A stretch of DNA of 64,000 bases, from the NCBI GenBank assembly GCA_016802295.1, contig JAESIW010000136.1, forward strand, positions 266,177 to 330,176, in the 5' to 3' direction. This DNA is from Brachionus rotundiformis (Eukaryota; Rotifera; Eurotatoria; Ploima; Brachionidae). A program made the translations under genes and the position numbers. Below, one piece after another: positions 32,102 through 44,000 of this stretch. The notes under the pieces were generated by a model. It worked only from the letters and a program-made list of their open reading frames with translations, did not search any database and was not told where the DNA came from. Every line of letters starts with the position of its first letter. Within the stretch, counting starts at the first letter, position 1.

Positions 32102-33480
32102 AATCAAGTATGTCTTTAATAAAATTTTAATTATCCGTAAATTAAAAAAATAATCGTCTAACTATATTTGTAAATTGGTTATTAGCATAATGGAATATTT
32201 TATTTTCTTTTTTGTTTTGTATTCAAAATTAATTCTATTTTAAATAAATTAATTTTTTTAAACTAAATTGTTTCGATTTGTATTATCAGAATTTATAATT
32301 AATATCTATTCTTATTTGAAAAAAAATGTATATTTAGATTTGATAAAAAATTATTATTTATAAAAGAAAGGCGATAGCAAGCTGAACTAGCTAAGATAGT
32401 CATCTACTGTATCTGTATAGAATTTTTACGAAAAAAGGTATAATAACCAGCATAAAAGTAGTGATGAATTGAAGGCCTATTTAATTAATTGTCCTTTTGG
32501 ACCTTCAGCAGACATAATTTTTTATAAATCGGCTGACCGTCAATGTATCCTATTGTAGGCAAATAATTGCATGAAATTTGTAGAACTTAATCCAGATAAA
32601 TGCTTTCTCTAATATCTCTAATGTCCTGGTTTGGTCCTAACAACAATTAAAAAAAATTTCCTTATCTTATAAAGAACATTTTAAAATTAAAAATTTGTTA
32701 ATTTTTATTAAATTTCAATAAAATTTGTAATTTATTTTAAATTTTAAAATTAAAAATCAACATTAATATATAGAAAAATGTGACAAATGCATGTGGTCTT
32801 TCACGTAGTCTGCCTAGGCTTACGGGTCTTTGTCCAAGTCTTGTCATGTGAGGGTGTCGCTCTGCAGGGAGACGCAACTTTGGAAGCCTTAAGTTTGGAC
32901 TTTTACCCAATTGGTAGAGAAAGTCGCTTGATTTGTGGTTCCAAGCTAGTCTAAAAAGCCACCAATTTAAGTGCTCAGATGAGTGGCCTTGTTTATGATG
33001 AACGTCCCACTGGCCCAAACCCAACAAAAAAAATTAAATATATAAAAACTTTATTAAATAAAATTTTTCGTTTAAGAAAAATTTTTTCACATTTATCTTA
33101 AATAAACTTATCAATTTAAAAAAATCTTTTGATCAACCAAGTTTGATCATGTTTTTAAATTAATTAAATCAATGTTTAATATCCACGATGGATTTGATCA
33201 CAGTTAAATTTAAATTTCTTTTTAATAACAAAAAAAAATAAATATATATGTATATATTTGTATATGTATTTATGAGCGCAGATTTTTTTAACTAAAACTA
33301 AAATCATTAAACAAACTATTTGAAATTTAAAATTCTTATTAAAAAAAAAATTAGACAAAATATTTATAAAGATGCGGTACGAAAAATAAAATAAATTTAC
33401 ATTTTAATTTTATTATAAAACTTATCTCATTCTTTCGATAAATGTACACGAATCTGTTCACTTTGAGAAAAAAAAAACTC
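32102..33480. other. Intergenic between convergent genes, with relic patches
   Basis: 32360-32640 is less AT-rich than its surroundings but gives no recognisable protein in any frame; it may be a decayed element. Repeat B (below) follows, then simple AT-rich sequence up to the RAD54L2 stop. Confidence 0.4.
32780..33015 (-). repeat. Dispersed repeat B (inverted partner of repeat A)
   Basis: Read on the minus strand it matches 17341-17475 over about 135 bp with several substitutions and indels. A 96-codon open frame crosses it on the minus strand (QWDVHHKQ..SSEHL...WNHKSSDF), but the partner copy is interrupted, and no protein family is recognised. Confidence 0.65.
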
Positions 33481-36400
33481 CTAACCTATTTCCTTTGACA
33501 TTTGGTCAAATAGAGACATCATTTGGTTTTGAAAATTATCGGCCGAGAGCACAGATAAATCTGTGTTGTAACCTGAAGACATGGTCGAAGCAACAGATGA
33601 GCTTGACGAAGATAGCAAACTGTTGCTTGGCACATTGTACACATGGTTCACGGCTGGCATGCTTGGCTGGCTTTGAGCCTGCTGCTGATAGCCATAACTC
33701 TGAGATGTTTGGTAGCTCAAATCAAGACTGCTATTTACAGGAGAAAAATTTTGATTTGTTTCGTAGTTGACACATTGTTGAGGTTGGTTTGCTTCACCAA
33801 AATTAATGGACTCCTCCACAGATTTGTTCCTAAGCGCTATGTAGCGCTTGTCCGGTGTTCTCAAATAGCAGCCTTTGGGCGTTTTAAGAATGTAGACTTT
33901 TTCACCGGGTTGTATGGCTATGTTCTGAGAGTCATTAGATGTTGGAATACTAATTGGAGTATTGGCAATAAAGCTGGTTATTTTTACATCTTTTAGTTGA
34001 TTGATGGAAAAATTTTGACTAGATGGGGTATGAGTAGGCAAGTAATTTGGCTGAGCAGGAGGCGACTGGCTGACACTTGCCAATGGCGGGACAACAGGCT
34101 CTATCACAGAGGTGGACGAAGACCCCCTACTTGAATAATCGGATGAGAGTGAGCTTGGCATTGAGGTTGGAAATCTGTTGTTGTTATAGAGCGAATTTGA
34201 ACGTGCATAGGGAAAAAAGCGCTTGTCATGTTGATAGTCTTTGAACGCCATGGCCTTTTCTCTCTCGGACAATTGGTACTCTTTTTTGTCTATGAGCAAA
34301 CTTTCGTGGGTAAACGGCTCCTTGGTGATCACATTGGCGTGCTTAAAACACGAGTTTATCAACACTGGGTCGTCATACTTGTAAGCCAATAGTGACAAGT
34401 CAGCCACAGGTGTGTCCTCTTTGACATAATGGATCAATTTTTCCACTTCAGTGCGCGTAAAATGGTTCTCTGATTGAATTTCGTCAATCACTCGGTCAGA
34501 CATTGTCTGCTTGCTTATTTGTCTGTCATAGATTTTTTTTTCCATTGTATGATCGGCAACCAATCTGTATATGTAGCTATTTTTTGTTTGGCCATATCTA
34601 AACACCCTGCATACGGCTTGAGCGTCGTGACAAGGATTCCATGACGCGTCCAAAACAATCACGCGATTGGCACCGATCAAATTTATGCCCAAACATCCGG
34701 CTCGAGTGGACAGCAAAAACAACCAAATGCCATTGTTTTGTTTATTGAATGAGTTTATTAGCTTTTCTCTTTCTGTTCCACTGGTGCTACCATCTAGTCT
34801 GTAATAGGATTTGTATTTTTGCCATTTCTGGTTTGTGTTTGGCACATTTAACTTTTGTAAATACTCTTCAATAAGATTAAGAGTTAGGAGACTTTGGCTG
34901 AATAGGAGGATTTTGTCGCCCAGTTTTACGGACTCTTCGATTAGAGAAAAAGAGACCATGAGCTTGGCACCATTTTCCAATTTGTCTGGTTCATATTTTT
35001 CAAGAATTCTGTTTGCCCAGTCTTGATCAAAACCAGATTTGGTGTAGCGCGATTCTTGATAGCCATACGGATTGAATCCACCATTTTCTTGCACCAAACC
35101 ATTCGAGCTAGTTGGTATGAATTGAGATTTTGAGTTTTCTCGCTTAAGCTTTTGCTGCAAGTCAGGCAAATCCAGATCTAGCTCGCTCTCTTTGTCCTGA
35201 TTGTATTTGTACAATACGTCAGGATGGTTCCAAATTTTGCAACAAATGGCAAAAGTTCTCAATGGATTGGTCTTTTCGCCTGGGTTCATGGCGCCAATGG
35301 CTTGCATAAAAGTCAAATAGAGCTCTTTTTGGGCAGGCGAAAGCTTAATTTGGATAATGAATTCGTATTTTTTGGGCAAGGAACAGATAAAAACATCGTG
35401 TCCACGTCGTTGCACGAAGCCTTCGAGCAGCGAGTGCAAAACATGGGCACGGTACCGCATCAACTTTACGTCATCTCTGGTAGAGTCAATACATTGACCG
35501 TTCATGATCGGTCTCTCGAACATGTTCGAGAATTCAGCTTTATTGCCCAGATAGGACGGGCGAACAAAGTCGACCATGCACCAGTACTCAATCAGGTTAT
35601 TTTGTAGTGGGTAGCCAGTCAACACAATTCGGCGCTTGGTCTCTATGCGCTGCAGTGATTTGGCAATGTTTGCTGTGCTGTTTTTTATTCGATGACCTTC
35701 GTCGCACACTACCAGACATGGTGTCAACAGCGCTTCTTCCAATTCTTCAAATATTTAAATTAAATCATTGATTTTTTTTTGCTATTTTAAATTAAATATA
35801 AAAATTATCAATTTTTTATTCACTTTTTGATTAAAATAAATTTAACTCTTTTTTAATTTCAATCATTATTTTAAACTTAAATATTTATCAATTTTTTCGA
35901 TCCTGAAAATCAATAGCTTATCAATCTGTTTATTTTGATATTTTTATTAAATTAATATAAAGGGAATTGTGAATTTTGGAATAAAAAAACAGAAGCAAAA
36001 TTTTTAAATTTAGATAAATTTAGATAAATTTAGTCCAAGGTTCGATCTGTAAAATGTTTCAGCTCCTTTTTGCAGAACGAGTCTTGGACTCAAAAGTTAT
36101 TCAAATTTAAAAATTTTGCTTCTGTTTTTTGTTCCAAAATTCACAATGCCAACATTAAGTGTCATCGATATTAAAAAAATTATCTTCTAGAATCTTAATT
36201 ACTTTTAATATTTCCATTTGGCATTTATCTTAAATTTTGAATTAAGTTTTTAATTTAAAACTTAGGAATAAATATGTAATATCTTATATAATACGATATT
36301 TATACCACTCAGGCCTTAATTTGTGTTAAAAAATTGTGTAGTTTAATTAAATAAATAAACTTTAAAAAAACAATATAAATCCATCTCATTTTCTTAATAT

Positions 36401-38135
36401 ATCCAATGGTTACCATATATATTTTTTAATTTTTAGCTGGAACTTAAAAGTGGAAAGCTATCAAAAATTGATCCTAAAAAAGTATTATAAAATGATTTTA
36501 ACAAAATGTTAAAAACATTTAGTTTAAAATAATTATCTTTTTTAATCACTTAATTAAATAATTAACAAATTGTCTCATGTTTAATATCAATTTATTTACC
36601 AAATAATTATTATTCACTTACCACTTTGTCTGTTGGATTGAATTTCCTCCTGCTCTAAATCAATCAAATCAATATCTTTTTGTTTCATATACTTGGTCAA
36701 ACTTTGATTTGAACCATTGGATGTCAATTTTTTGGCCGAGTTTTTCTTTGTCATGTTATTTTTGGGAGACACCAGAGTACGGAACATCTCATAGCCAATC
36801 AACAGAACACCGCCATTCTTATTCCAATTGAGGATTATCTCTGTTCTTTGCTTAAGTGTTTTGGCATTATCGTTAATCAAGTACACTTTGAATGGACGCT
36901 TGTAATTAATGATAGTGTCGTTGTCAAGTCTTTGCTGGCCATCTTCTGGCAACCAGCTGTTAAACTCATTCAGCCAATTCTGTATTGTATTAATTGGTAC
37001 AATACACAGCACCTTTTTTGAACCAGGACACCTCAGAAAAACTTCTATGAAAGTAATAATTTGGAAAGTTTTGCCAAGACCCATTGCATGCGCAAGAATG
37101 CATCCAAAGCCGGACTGTTTGTTCTGGACACGACTCAGCGACTCTACAATATTGTCGTAGATGAAGCGAACTCCTCCGATCTGATGAGACTTTATATTCT
37201 TGGCCAAATACGGAATCAAATAAATGTCCTGGTCTTCAGCTGGATGGTTTACATTCACCAATACCTGTCCATTTTGGTCAGGCCTATTTAAATCATCATT
37301 CATGTGTATTCCTTTGATAACTTTTTTCTTGCATGCTTCCTCCTGTTGGTGCTCGCTCTCGGACAAAATCCTACAATCATCGTCGTCATCCAATGGCTGC
37401 TTGTAGTCTTCGCTATCAGACAAAGTCAAGTCTTCATATTCAATTTTTTTTTCTTGCTCCATAAAGTTCCTATTCAAGCGGCTAATTGAATCGAGCTTCT
37501 TGACCAAATGATCATTTATGTTTGGAACATGGCCCATTTCTCCAGTCTCGTTGTCAAGAATCATTACTGACTGATTTGAGGACGAAGACGACGACTTGTT
37601 CAAAAGCTCTGCTTGGCTCACCTGGGCATTCTTGTACGAATCAATGTTTAGACGCATTTGGCGCTCTTGCTCCTCTTGGAGAGCTTTCAGCGTCGATTCG
37701 TTCAGTCTGTTCTCTCCAATTATTTTTCTGAAATAAAATTTTTAATTATTTTATCAACTTTATTAATAATTTTTAGCAAAAAAAAAATTGGTTATTCATA
37801 AAATTTTGCCAAAGTTTTATTTACTTGATATTTTTGCGCTGAAATTGGTTCTTATGCCTCTTGGAATCGCCATTGTTCTGCTTAACACGTCTCTTCTTGC
37901 CACTGGAGCTGTTTGCTTTTTGCTCCTGGTCATTTATTGGTTCATCATCGGAATCTGATTCGCTCTCCAATGCTTCTGGGTCTTGTTTGGGCTCCATTTT
38001 TTGCGCCTCATTGAGCAAGTCCTGGGCCAGAGAAGCCAAATTCTGTTGGTGACCAAAATTGTCCACGGACGGCAAGGTGTTCAAATCTGGAAAATTAAGC
38101 AAAAAATTTTGCTCTGGGTCGTAATTATGGTTCAT
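33481..38135 (-). CDS. RAD54L2: RAD54L2/ARIP4, SNF2-family chromatin remodeler
   Basis: A nuclear SNF2-type DNA translocase that in vertebrates interacts with steroid receptors and SUMO. Three exons: 38135-37825, 37727-36622, 35744-33481; about 1226 residues. Helicase motifs: I, AHAMGLGKTFQIITF (about residue 317); II, DEGH (487-490); III, LTGYPLQNNLIEYW; IV, KILLFSQSL; V/VI, LLSTRAGCLGINLIGANRV and DASWNPCHDAQAVCRVFRYG. RAD54L2-specific blocks include SNMFERPIMNGQC, HSLLEGFVQRRGH, CCKIWNHPDVLY, and the C-terminal KVYILKTPKGCYLRTPD. Motif II reads DEGH, as in ARIP4/ATRX. The N terminus is acidic and serine-rich. Intron 2 (877 nt) holds a fold-back element. Coding exons are clearly richer in G+C than flanks. 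Confidence 0.95.
35966..36147. mobile_element. Fold-back (MITE-like) element in RAD54L2 intron 2
   Basis: The arms 35966-36044 and 36078-36147 are complementary over nearly their full length, with a loop of about 33 nt. Outer tips are ATTGTGAATTTTGGA and TCCAAAATTCACAAT; inner parts are AAACAGAAGCAAAATTTTTA and AGTCCAAG..TCG. The left arm has an extra AAATTTAGAT tandem repeat. Length 182 bp, non-coding. No target-site duplication is evident. Confidence 0.75.
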
Positions 38136-41061
38136 AACTTGGTTCTGTTCAGGTCATTCAATTTAAGTTCAATGTTTATAACAAATGATCATTTTTTTTA
38201 ATAAATAAGTTTCTAAAAGTTACATAATTTTTAAATGTCTATGAGAATGAGTGCAAAAAAGAATGTACTAGAGACATGGAAAATGACGTACGAATATTTC
38301 TAGCTCACAGACGCCCTAAAAAAATATATTTTATGCATTTTTTTACATTATATATTTTAAAAAATCATAATTTTTTCTCAAAAATAAGAATTTTCATTTT
38401 TGAGTTCAAAAAAAGTAATTTTAACAACATTTTTTATGATAATTTAAAATTTATTATTTTGTGAAGTTGGATTTTTTTGAATAGTTTTTAGATGAAATTT
38501 TTAAAAAATGATTAAATAATAATAGAATATCTTATTTCTTTTTTTTTCATAAATTGTTGATTTATATCAGAAAAATAATAAAAATAATTCAACTAATTAT
38601 ATTCTTTTTAACAAAATAAACAAGTAACCTTTTCCAAATTATTGGTTGTGCAGTTTTTTTAATTTACAATAACAATTTATATTAACTGGAAGGTTTTTTT
38701 GAAATCTAGATATATATCAAAATTTGTCAAAAATTATCTCTAAAGGCTTAAAAAAAAATAAAGTTGAATAAAAATATTAGACATATTTTAGATTATCACT
38801 ATTATCTTTGCTCTAAGCCATCCATCAGCAAGCAATTTTTTTCCTGTTTGGTAACATTCATGGCTTTTAGATAAAAATTACTTCAATCAGCTTAATTTTT
38901 TATCTATTTACCCTGATTTTCAATTTGGCAAGATTTTTATTTCATGAATACGTTTTACCATATTTTAAAAACTATTAAATTAAAAACCAAATTGATTTTT
39001 AGAAATAATTATAGTTTTTCAAATTTAACTTTAACTATTTAATTAATAATATTTCAATGACCTAATTTTAAAACATTTTTATTATTTTCTTTTTTAGAGT
39101 TAATTTATTTAAAATTTAAATTAAGGTAAAAAAAGAATTCAAGAAGTAGAATGAAAATTTATTTGTTTCTAATTTATAAAAAAGAACTTTTGAAAAAATG
39201 AAATATCTTAACAAATCTAATGTCGTTTTATTTGATAAAAAACGGATGCCTGTTTTCTTATCAACTTTTAAGGACATTTATCTTAGGAACAATTTTTTAC
39301 CTACTTAACTTTGATTTAGAAAATAAATAAATTATATATTAATTTAATTGGCTATTTCATTTAAACACATTCCTTTTGGTAAAATTATCATGTTTTTTGG
39401 CAATAAATGCGCTAAACGACCACGCATGGACAAATCTAAGTATGATTAGAGTAATTAATGGAAAGAGATGGACAATAATCAGATTTAAACATATAATAAC
39501 ATAAGTTATAAAATTAGACCCTACTGTAATGCAGTATATGAGTTTCTCCATGTTACAAAATTAAGCTCTTTAGTGATTTTAAAGCTATTAGGTCTCCTCT
39601 TTCAAGTCTCCCTTTTAACTCTGGAAGCACTGGCAAAATTCGGTCAATTTTTGAACTGTAAAAAATTATCACTAAATAAAGACAATTATAAAATCAATTA
39701 CAGTCTAACCTCTTTAAACCGACCGCTAATTTGGCGATTGTTTTTTGTTATTTTCAATTAAAGAATCTAAGTTTTCTTTTAATTGATTTAACACTCAAAG
39801 GATCGACTATTTTTATCAAAAACTTTGTTTAAATTCTGCTATAGTTTCATAAAAGTCTGTAAAATTGACAATTTGAAAAAAAATTGATAGAAAATTAAAT
39901 ATCCATTTTACAATTAAGTAAAAAATTAAGTTTGTTATATACAAAAAAATGATTAAGATTATTCAACATACAATATTCTATTAAATAAAAATAGCATTTT
40001 ATCGAGTTGGTTAGTCCATAGTTATTGCATTCAATGTTCGTCGACTGATAAAGCCTCTGAGTTAGTTACATTACTTATATTTGCCCCTTGGCTTTAGGTC
40101 TCGCTTGAGCCAATGCTTGATTTATAGCAACGCTAATACACAATTAAAATACATCTTAGATTGTAACAGACAATTGAAAGAATCAGTTAAAAATAGAAAT
40201 TTCAAATGTTATCCCTTCATTATTTATTGGTCTTCAAAATGACAGGACTTCTTTGGTGCTTCTAGTACTTAGTCAGTTAAATCGAGTTTTGCTAGTCTTC
40301 ACTCATACATTTAATATGTTTAATCTCATGAAAAAATTCTGTTGTTTGCTGTTGTACTTTTAATAATAAGGCTTTATCCTTTTTTAGACAAGGATTCCAA
40401 GCGGGTGCAGTACACTCTAAGTGAGCCTTAACAATTTAAAGATTAATCAACTAGTGTCCCTGTCGTGAAGACCGATTAACACTTCACTTATTTATTTATT
40501 TAAATAATATAAAATAATTTTATTAATTAAAAAGAAGATTATTAATCAATTAGATAATTAAATTGTCATGAAATTTTTCATTTTCTCTAGGTCATATACC
40601 ATAAGGTTTGCTCTTATGTCTGATTGACTTGTAAAATGTTAAGGAATAAAATTAATTAATTGAAAATAAAATTTCGATTTAGTTTAAATTTATTTAACAA
40701 AATAATTTTTAAAATTAGACTTTCTTTCCATATTTTTACATGATCAAATACCCAAAACAATAAATAATTAAAAAAACTGATTAATTTAGCTAATCTTTTT
40801 TGAATCGAACTCTGACCGATTCATCAAAACTAATCACTACAATTTTTACAAAATTCTAAAAATAAATCACGTAAATAATTTATTAAAAATTTGAAAAAAA
40901 AAAAAACAAAAAAAAACTTCTTTAATTAAATGTCATCTAAATTACCGTAATTTTTACATTTAACAAAAATAGCACCGTACTTATATTTAAATTTAATCTA
41001 AATATCCTTTGAATAATAATAATAAGATCTTAACCATATCTTATCTTAATTGCTGCATGCT
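38136..41061. other. Intergenic, 2.9 kb
   Basis: Mostly AT-rich. A 64-codon hydrophobic open frame on the minus strand (39551..39357) has no supporting evidence. 40020-40470 is less AT-rich and may be a decayed transposon, but no frame gives a recognisable protein. The right end includes the UNC13 3' UTR (minus). Confidence 0.4.
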
Positions 41062-44000
41062 TTAAATTTCTTCTTTGTGTCTTTGTCCGGACTTTAATTG
41101 TACAAACTCTTTGGCCAATTCATCGTTGGTTCTGTGCGACAAAATTCTTAAAACTGTCCATCCAGTTTCGTCCATTTGAATGCGGGAGCCAAGCGGTAGC
41201 CAACAAGCGTACGAGCCGTGCTCGACAACATTGCCAAGCTTGATCACATTCATGCCAATTAGTCTGTCCTCTCTGGCAAAGCAGTAGTCTTTGACACAAA
41301 TGTGCAGCTCGTACATGTTAGCTGTTTCCTCATTGCCCACCGCAAAATGAAATGTCTCGTTATATTTAGGTGACCAGTTGTTTGTTTTTGACTTGGTCTT
41401 GTTTTGGCGCTTTTTGTCGCTCAAATGTGGCCCGCAAATGGTGCACTCGACAAAAGGCTGGAACATGCTTTTTGTTCGCCACTTGAGCGCGTTGGCAGCG
41501 ACCACTTTGACAGTTACTTTATGCTCACCAGTGACCGGATGTGTGAACACGTCAATTTGGATCGAGACCTCACCAAATTTTTCCTCTATTGCCGGGTAAT
41601 CTTGGCTGTTCTGGGTGCGAACAAATGTTTTAATGAGCGAATCAGTGGTTTGTGTGTACAGTGATAGAGCGTACTGTAGACTGGACAATTCGGAGCTTTT
41701 TTCGATAAAGGCCTTTTTGAGACCGTCGCCATTGGCGTGAAAAAAGCTCTTTATCTGTTCCAGACAGCTCTCCATTACCAAACACTGCCTAGGCGAGAGA
41801 TTTCGCTCGCCGGCGCGTCCTGACTCGCCACTGAGCAAAAATTTGTACGCATCCTCTATCTTAGTGTTGGCCGACAGCGGCAAATAGCTCTTGTCCGATA
41901 TGGGCGGCAATATGACCACCCTTTCCAATGTGTTTATCACACACTTCCATAATTCCTTAAGCAAACGCTTAAGTACTGTCTTGTCGCACAGCTTGGCAAA
42001 TTGACTCAATATATTGTGCAAAAAGTCAATCAATGGCATTATGACCATGTCTGCTTCGACTTGAATTTGTTTCTGATTTGAACTGGCGGCCTGGCCGCCC
42101 GCTGCTTGACCACCTTTCACATTCTGCAATTGTTTGCTTACTTCTTCGCAGCATTTTTGCACAGTTGGCTGAAGACTCTTTGAATACATGGCACTTAATT
42201 CGTCCAACACTTTGGACAATTGGGACTGCAGGTCGTTTAGTATGTCCGAGGCTTGTTTGTCCAAATTTTGTCCACCCATTGACTCGTAGCTCTTTTCCAA
42301 TTGAACCCTTAGCTGCTGAATGTTGTTTATAAGTGTGCAGGCTATTTGCTCTTGATTGGTAAATTGGGCAAACTCGCGTCGGATTACATTCGCAAATCCG
42401 AGCAGTATTTTGGTAATACTGAAGGCAAATCGGCACAAATATCTGTTTTGCACGCTTTGGTCTTGGCACTCGAGCTTCTTTATTACGTCATAACATTGGT
42501 TTATTTGAGTGAACACGTCCACTACGGACGAAGAGAACAAGCAGTGCTCAGATGTCTGCTGGAACATGCTTTGCTTGTCTTTTTCGTATGCGTTGTGCAA
42601 ATACTCCATGGAAATGTCGTCGTTGTCGTTTAGCCAATTCATGACAAATGGTTCGAACCAGCTGTAATAGTCTGGTATGTAGTCCTTTTGAATGGGCTTT
42701 ATGTACTGATTGTAGAAGAGCTTAACTCTAAATTGTAGATTCATGTAGACAGGACTCTTGACTGTTCGGTGCTGGATGGGAATTTTTTCGTGCTCATGTA
42801 AAGCGATTTGCAAGTCCTTGGAAAACTCGCTCCACATGGTTTGCGCGCTCAGATTGGCCACATTAAGCTCGTTTGGAAACTGATTGAGAACCAGTGTGTA
42901 CGTGGCCTTGTCTTCTTCGATCACTGAAAAGATCAAGTTAATCAAATAGGACCAAAAGTCCAAATTTTTGGTGCACGATGGTCCGAACTCATCCGGATCG
43001 ACGCTTGTTTTGGTCTCAGTGGGCTCGTCGGTCATCGATATGCCGGCCATGCTTGTCTCCATGCTGCCAAAGTTTCTCTGATACAATTCGTAGCAGTTTT
43101 CGAACAAAAATCTGTATGTCGCTTCCAAACAGGATATGACGCATTTGGTCACTGTGTTGCTGGCTCGCGGTGGACTGGTCAATTCCTGAACCTTCATTCT
43201 AAAAAATGTAATGCTTGTGAGCAAGTCGACAGTCGATTTCAGGTCTTGGAGACGCTCGGAGCTCGAGCTTGGAAAGTTGTTTCGATACATGGACAAATCA
43301 ATGCGCAATGAATTTTCCAATTGATTCAGAAGCTTGACAAATTTGTCCTTGCCAAAGTTAGACGCGGCGAATCGGTCCGACGCTGACACCGCATTTGTGG
43401 CTGTAGTGTGCGCGTAGTAGGCGTTTATATTGGCAAGTAGAGTGCTCATTACTGCTGGCACGCCGGAACATATGTACTTGGTCGAAAGACAAGAGAAATG
43501 TGTCATGGCCTGGTAAATGGATTCGATGCCATATCGAATGGCAAATTCGTCCACTATTTCTTGCGCTGGCTCATCGAAGTATACCTTCCATGTGTCATCA
43601 CCTTTTGCATCAGGAATTTTTACCTGTCCATTGTTTTTTTCACATAAATGATGAAATATGTTCTTTTAATAAATAAATAAATTAATTAATTAGTAAAAAT
43701 GAGTTATTATTATTATTTTTTTAATTAGCTTGTGCTTACCTCATGAAGACTTGTGTATTGTACATGGTAAGGAGCCACCTTTTCCTCGCCTTTTATCTCC
43801 ACATTTATGTGCAGCCGAATCGCTCCAGATACAGCTGACTTATCAGTGCGTTTTTCCAAATTGTACCAAACGTCCATCTCTCCGCTCAAAGTTCGCACCT
43901 CAATTATGGTCTGACCTAAAAAGTCGTCCGACTCTCTGGTCAACTTTTGCATCAGTTTTGCCCTAATGTCATCATCTTCGTCCCATACCCTCACTTTTAT

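Noticed and set aside
39357..39551. 64-residue hydrophobic open frame on the minus strand.
   Set aside because: Frames of this length are common by chance in this window; no splice context, homology or composition shift supports it.
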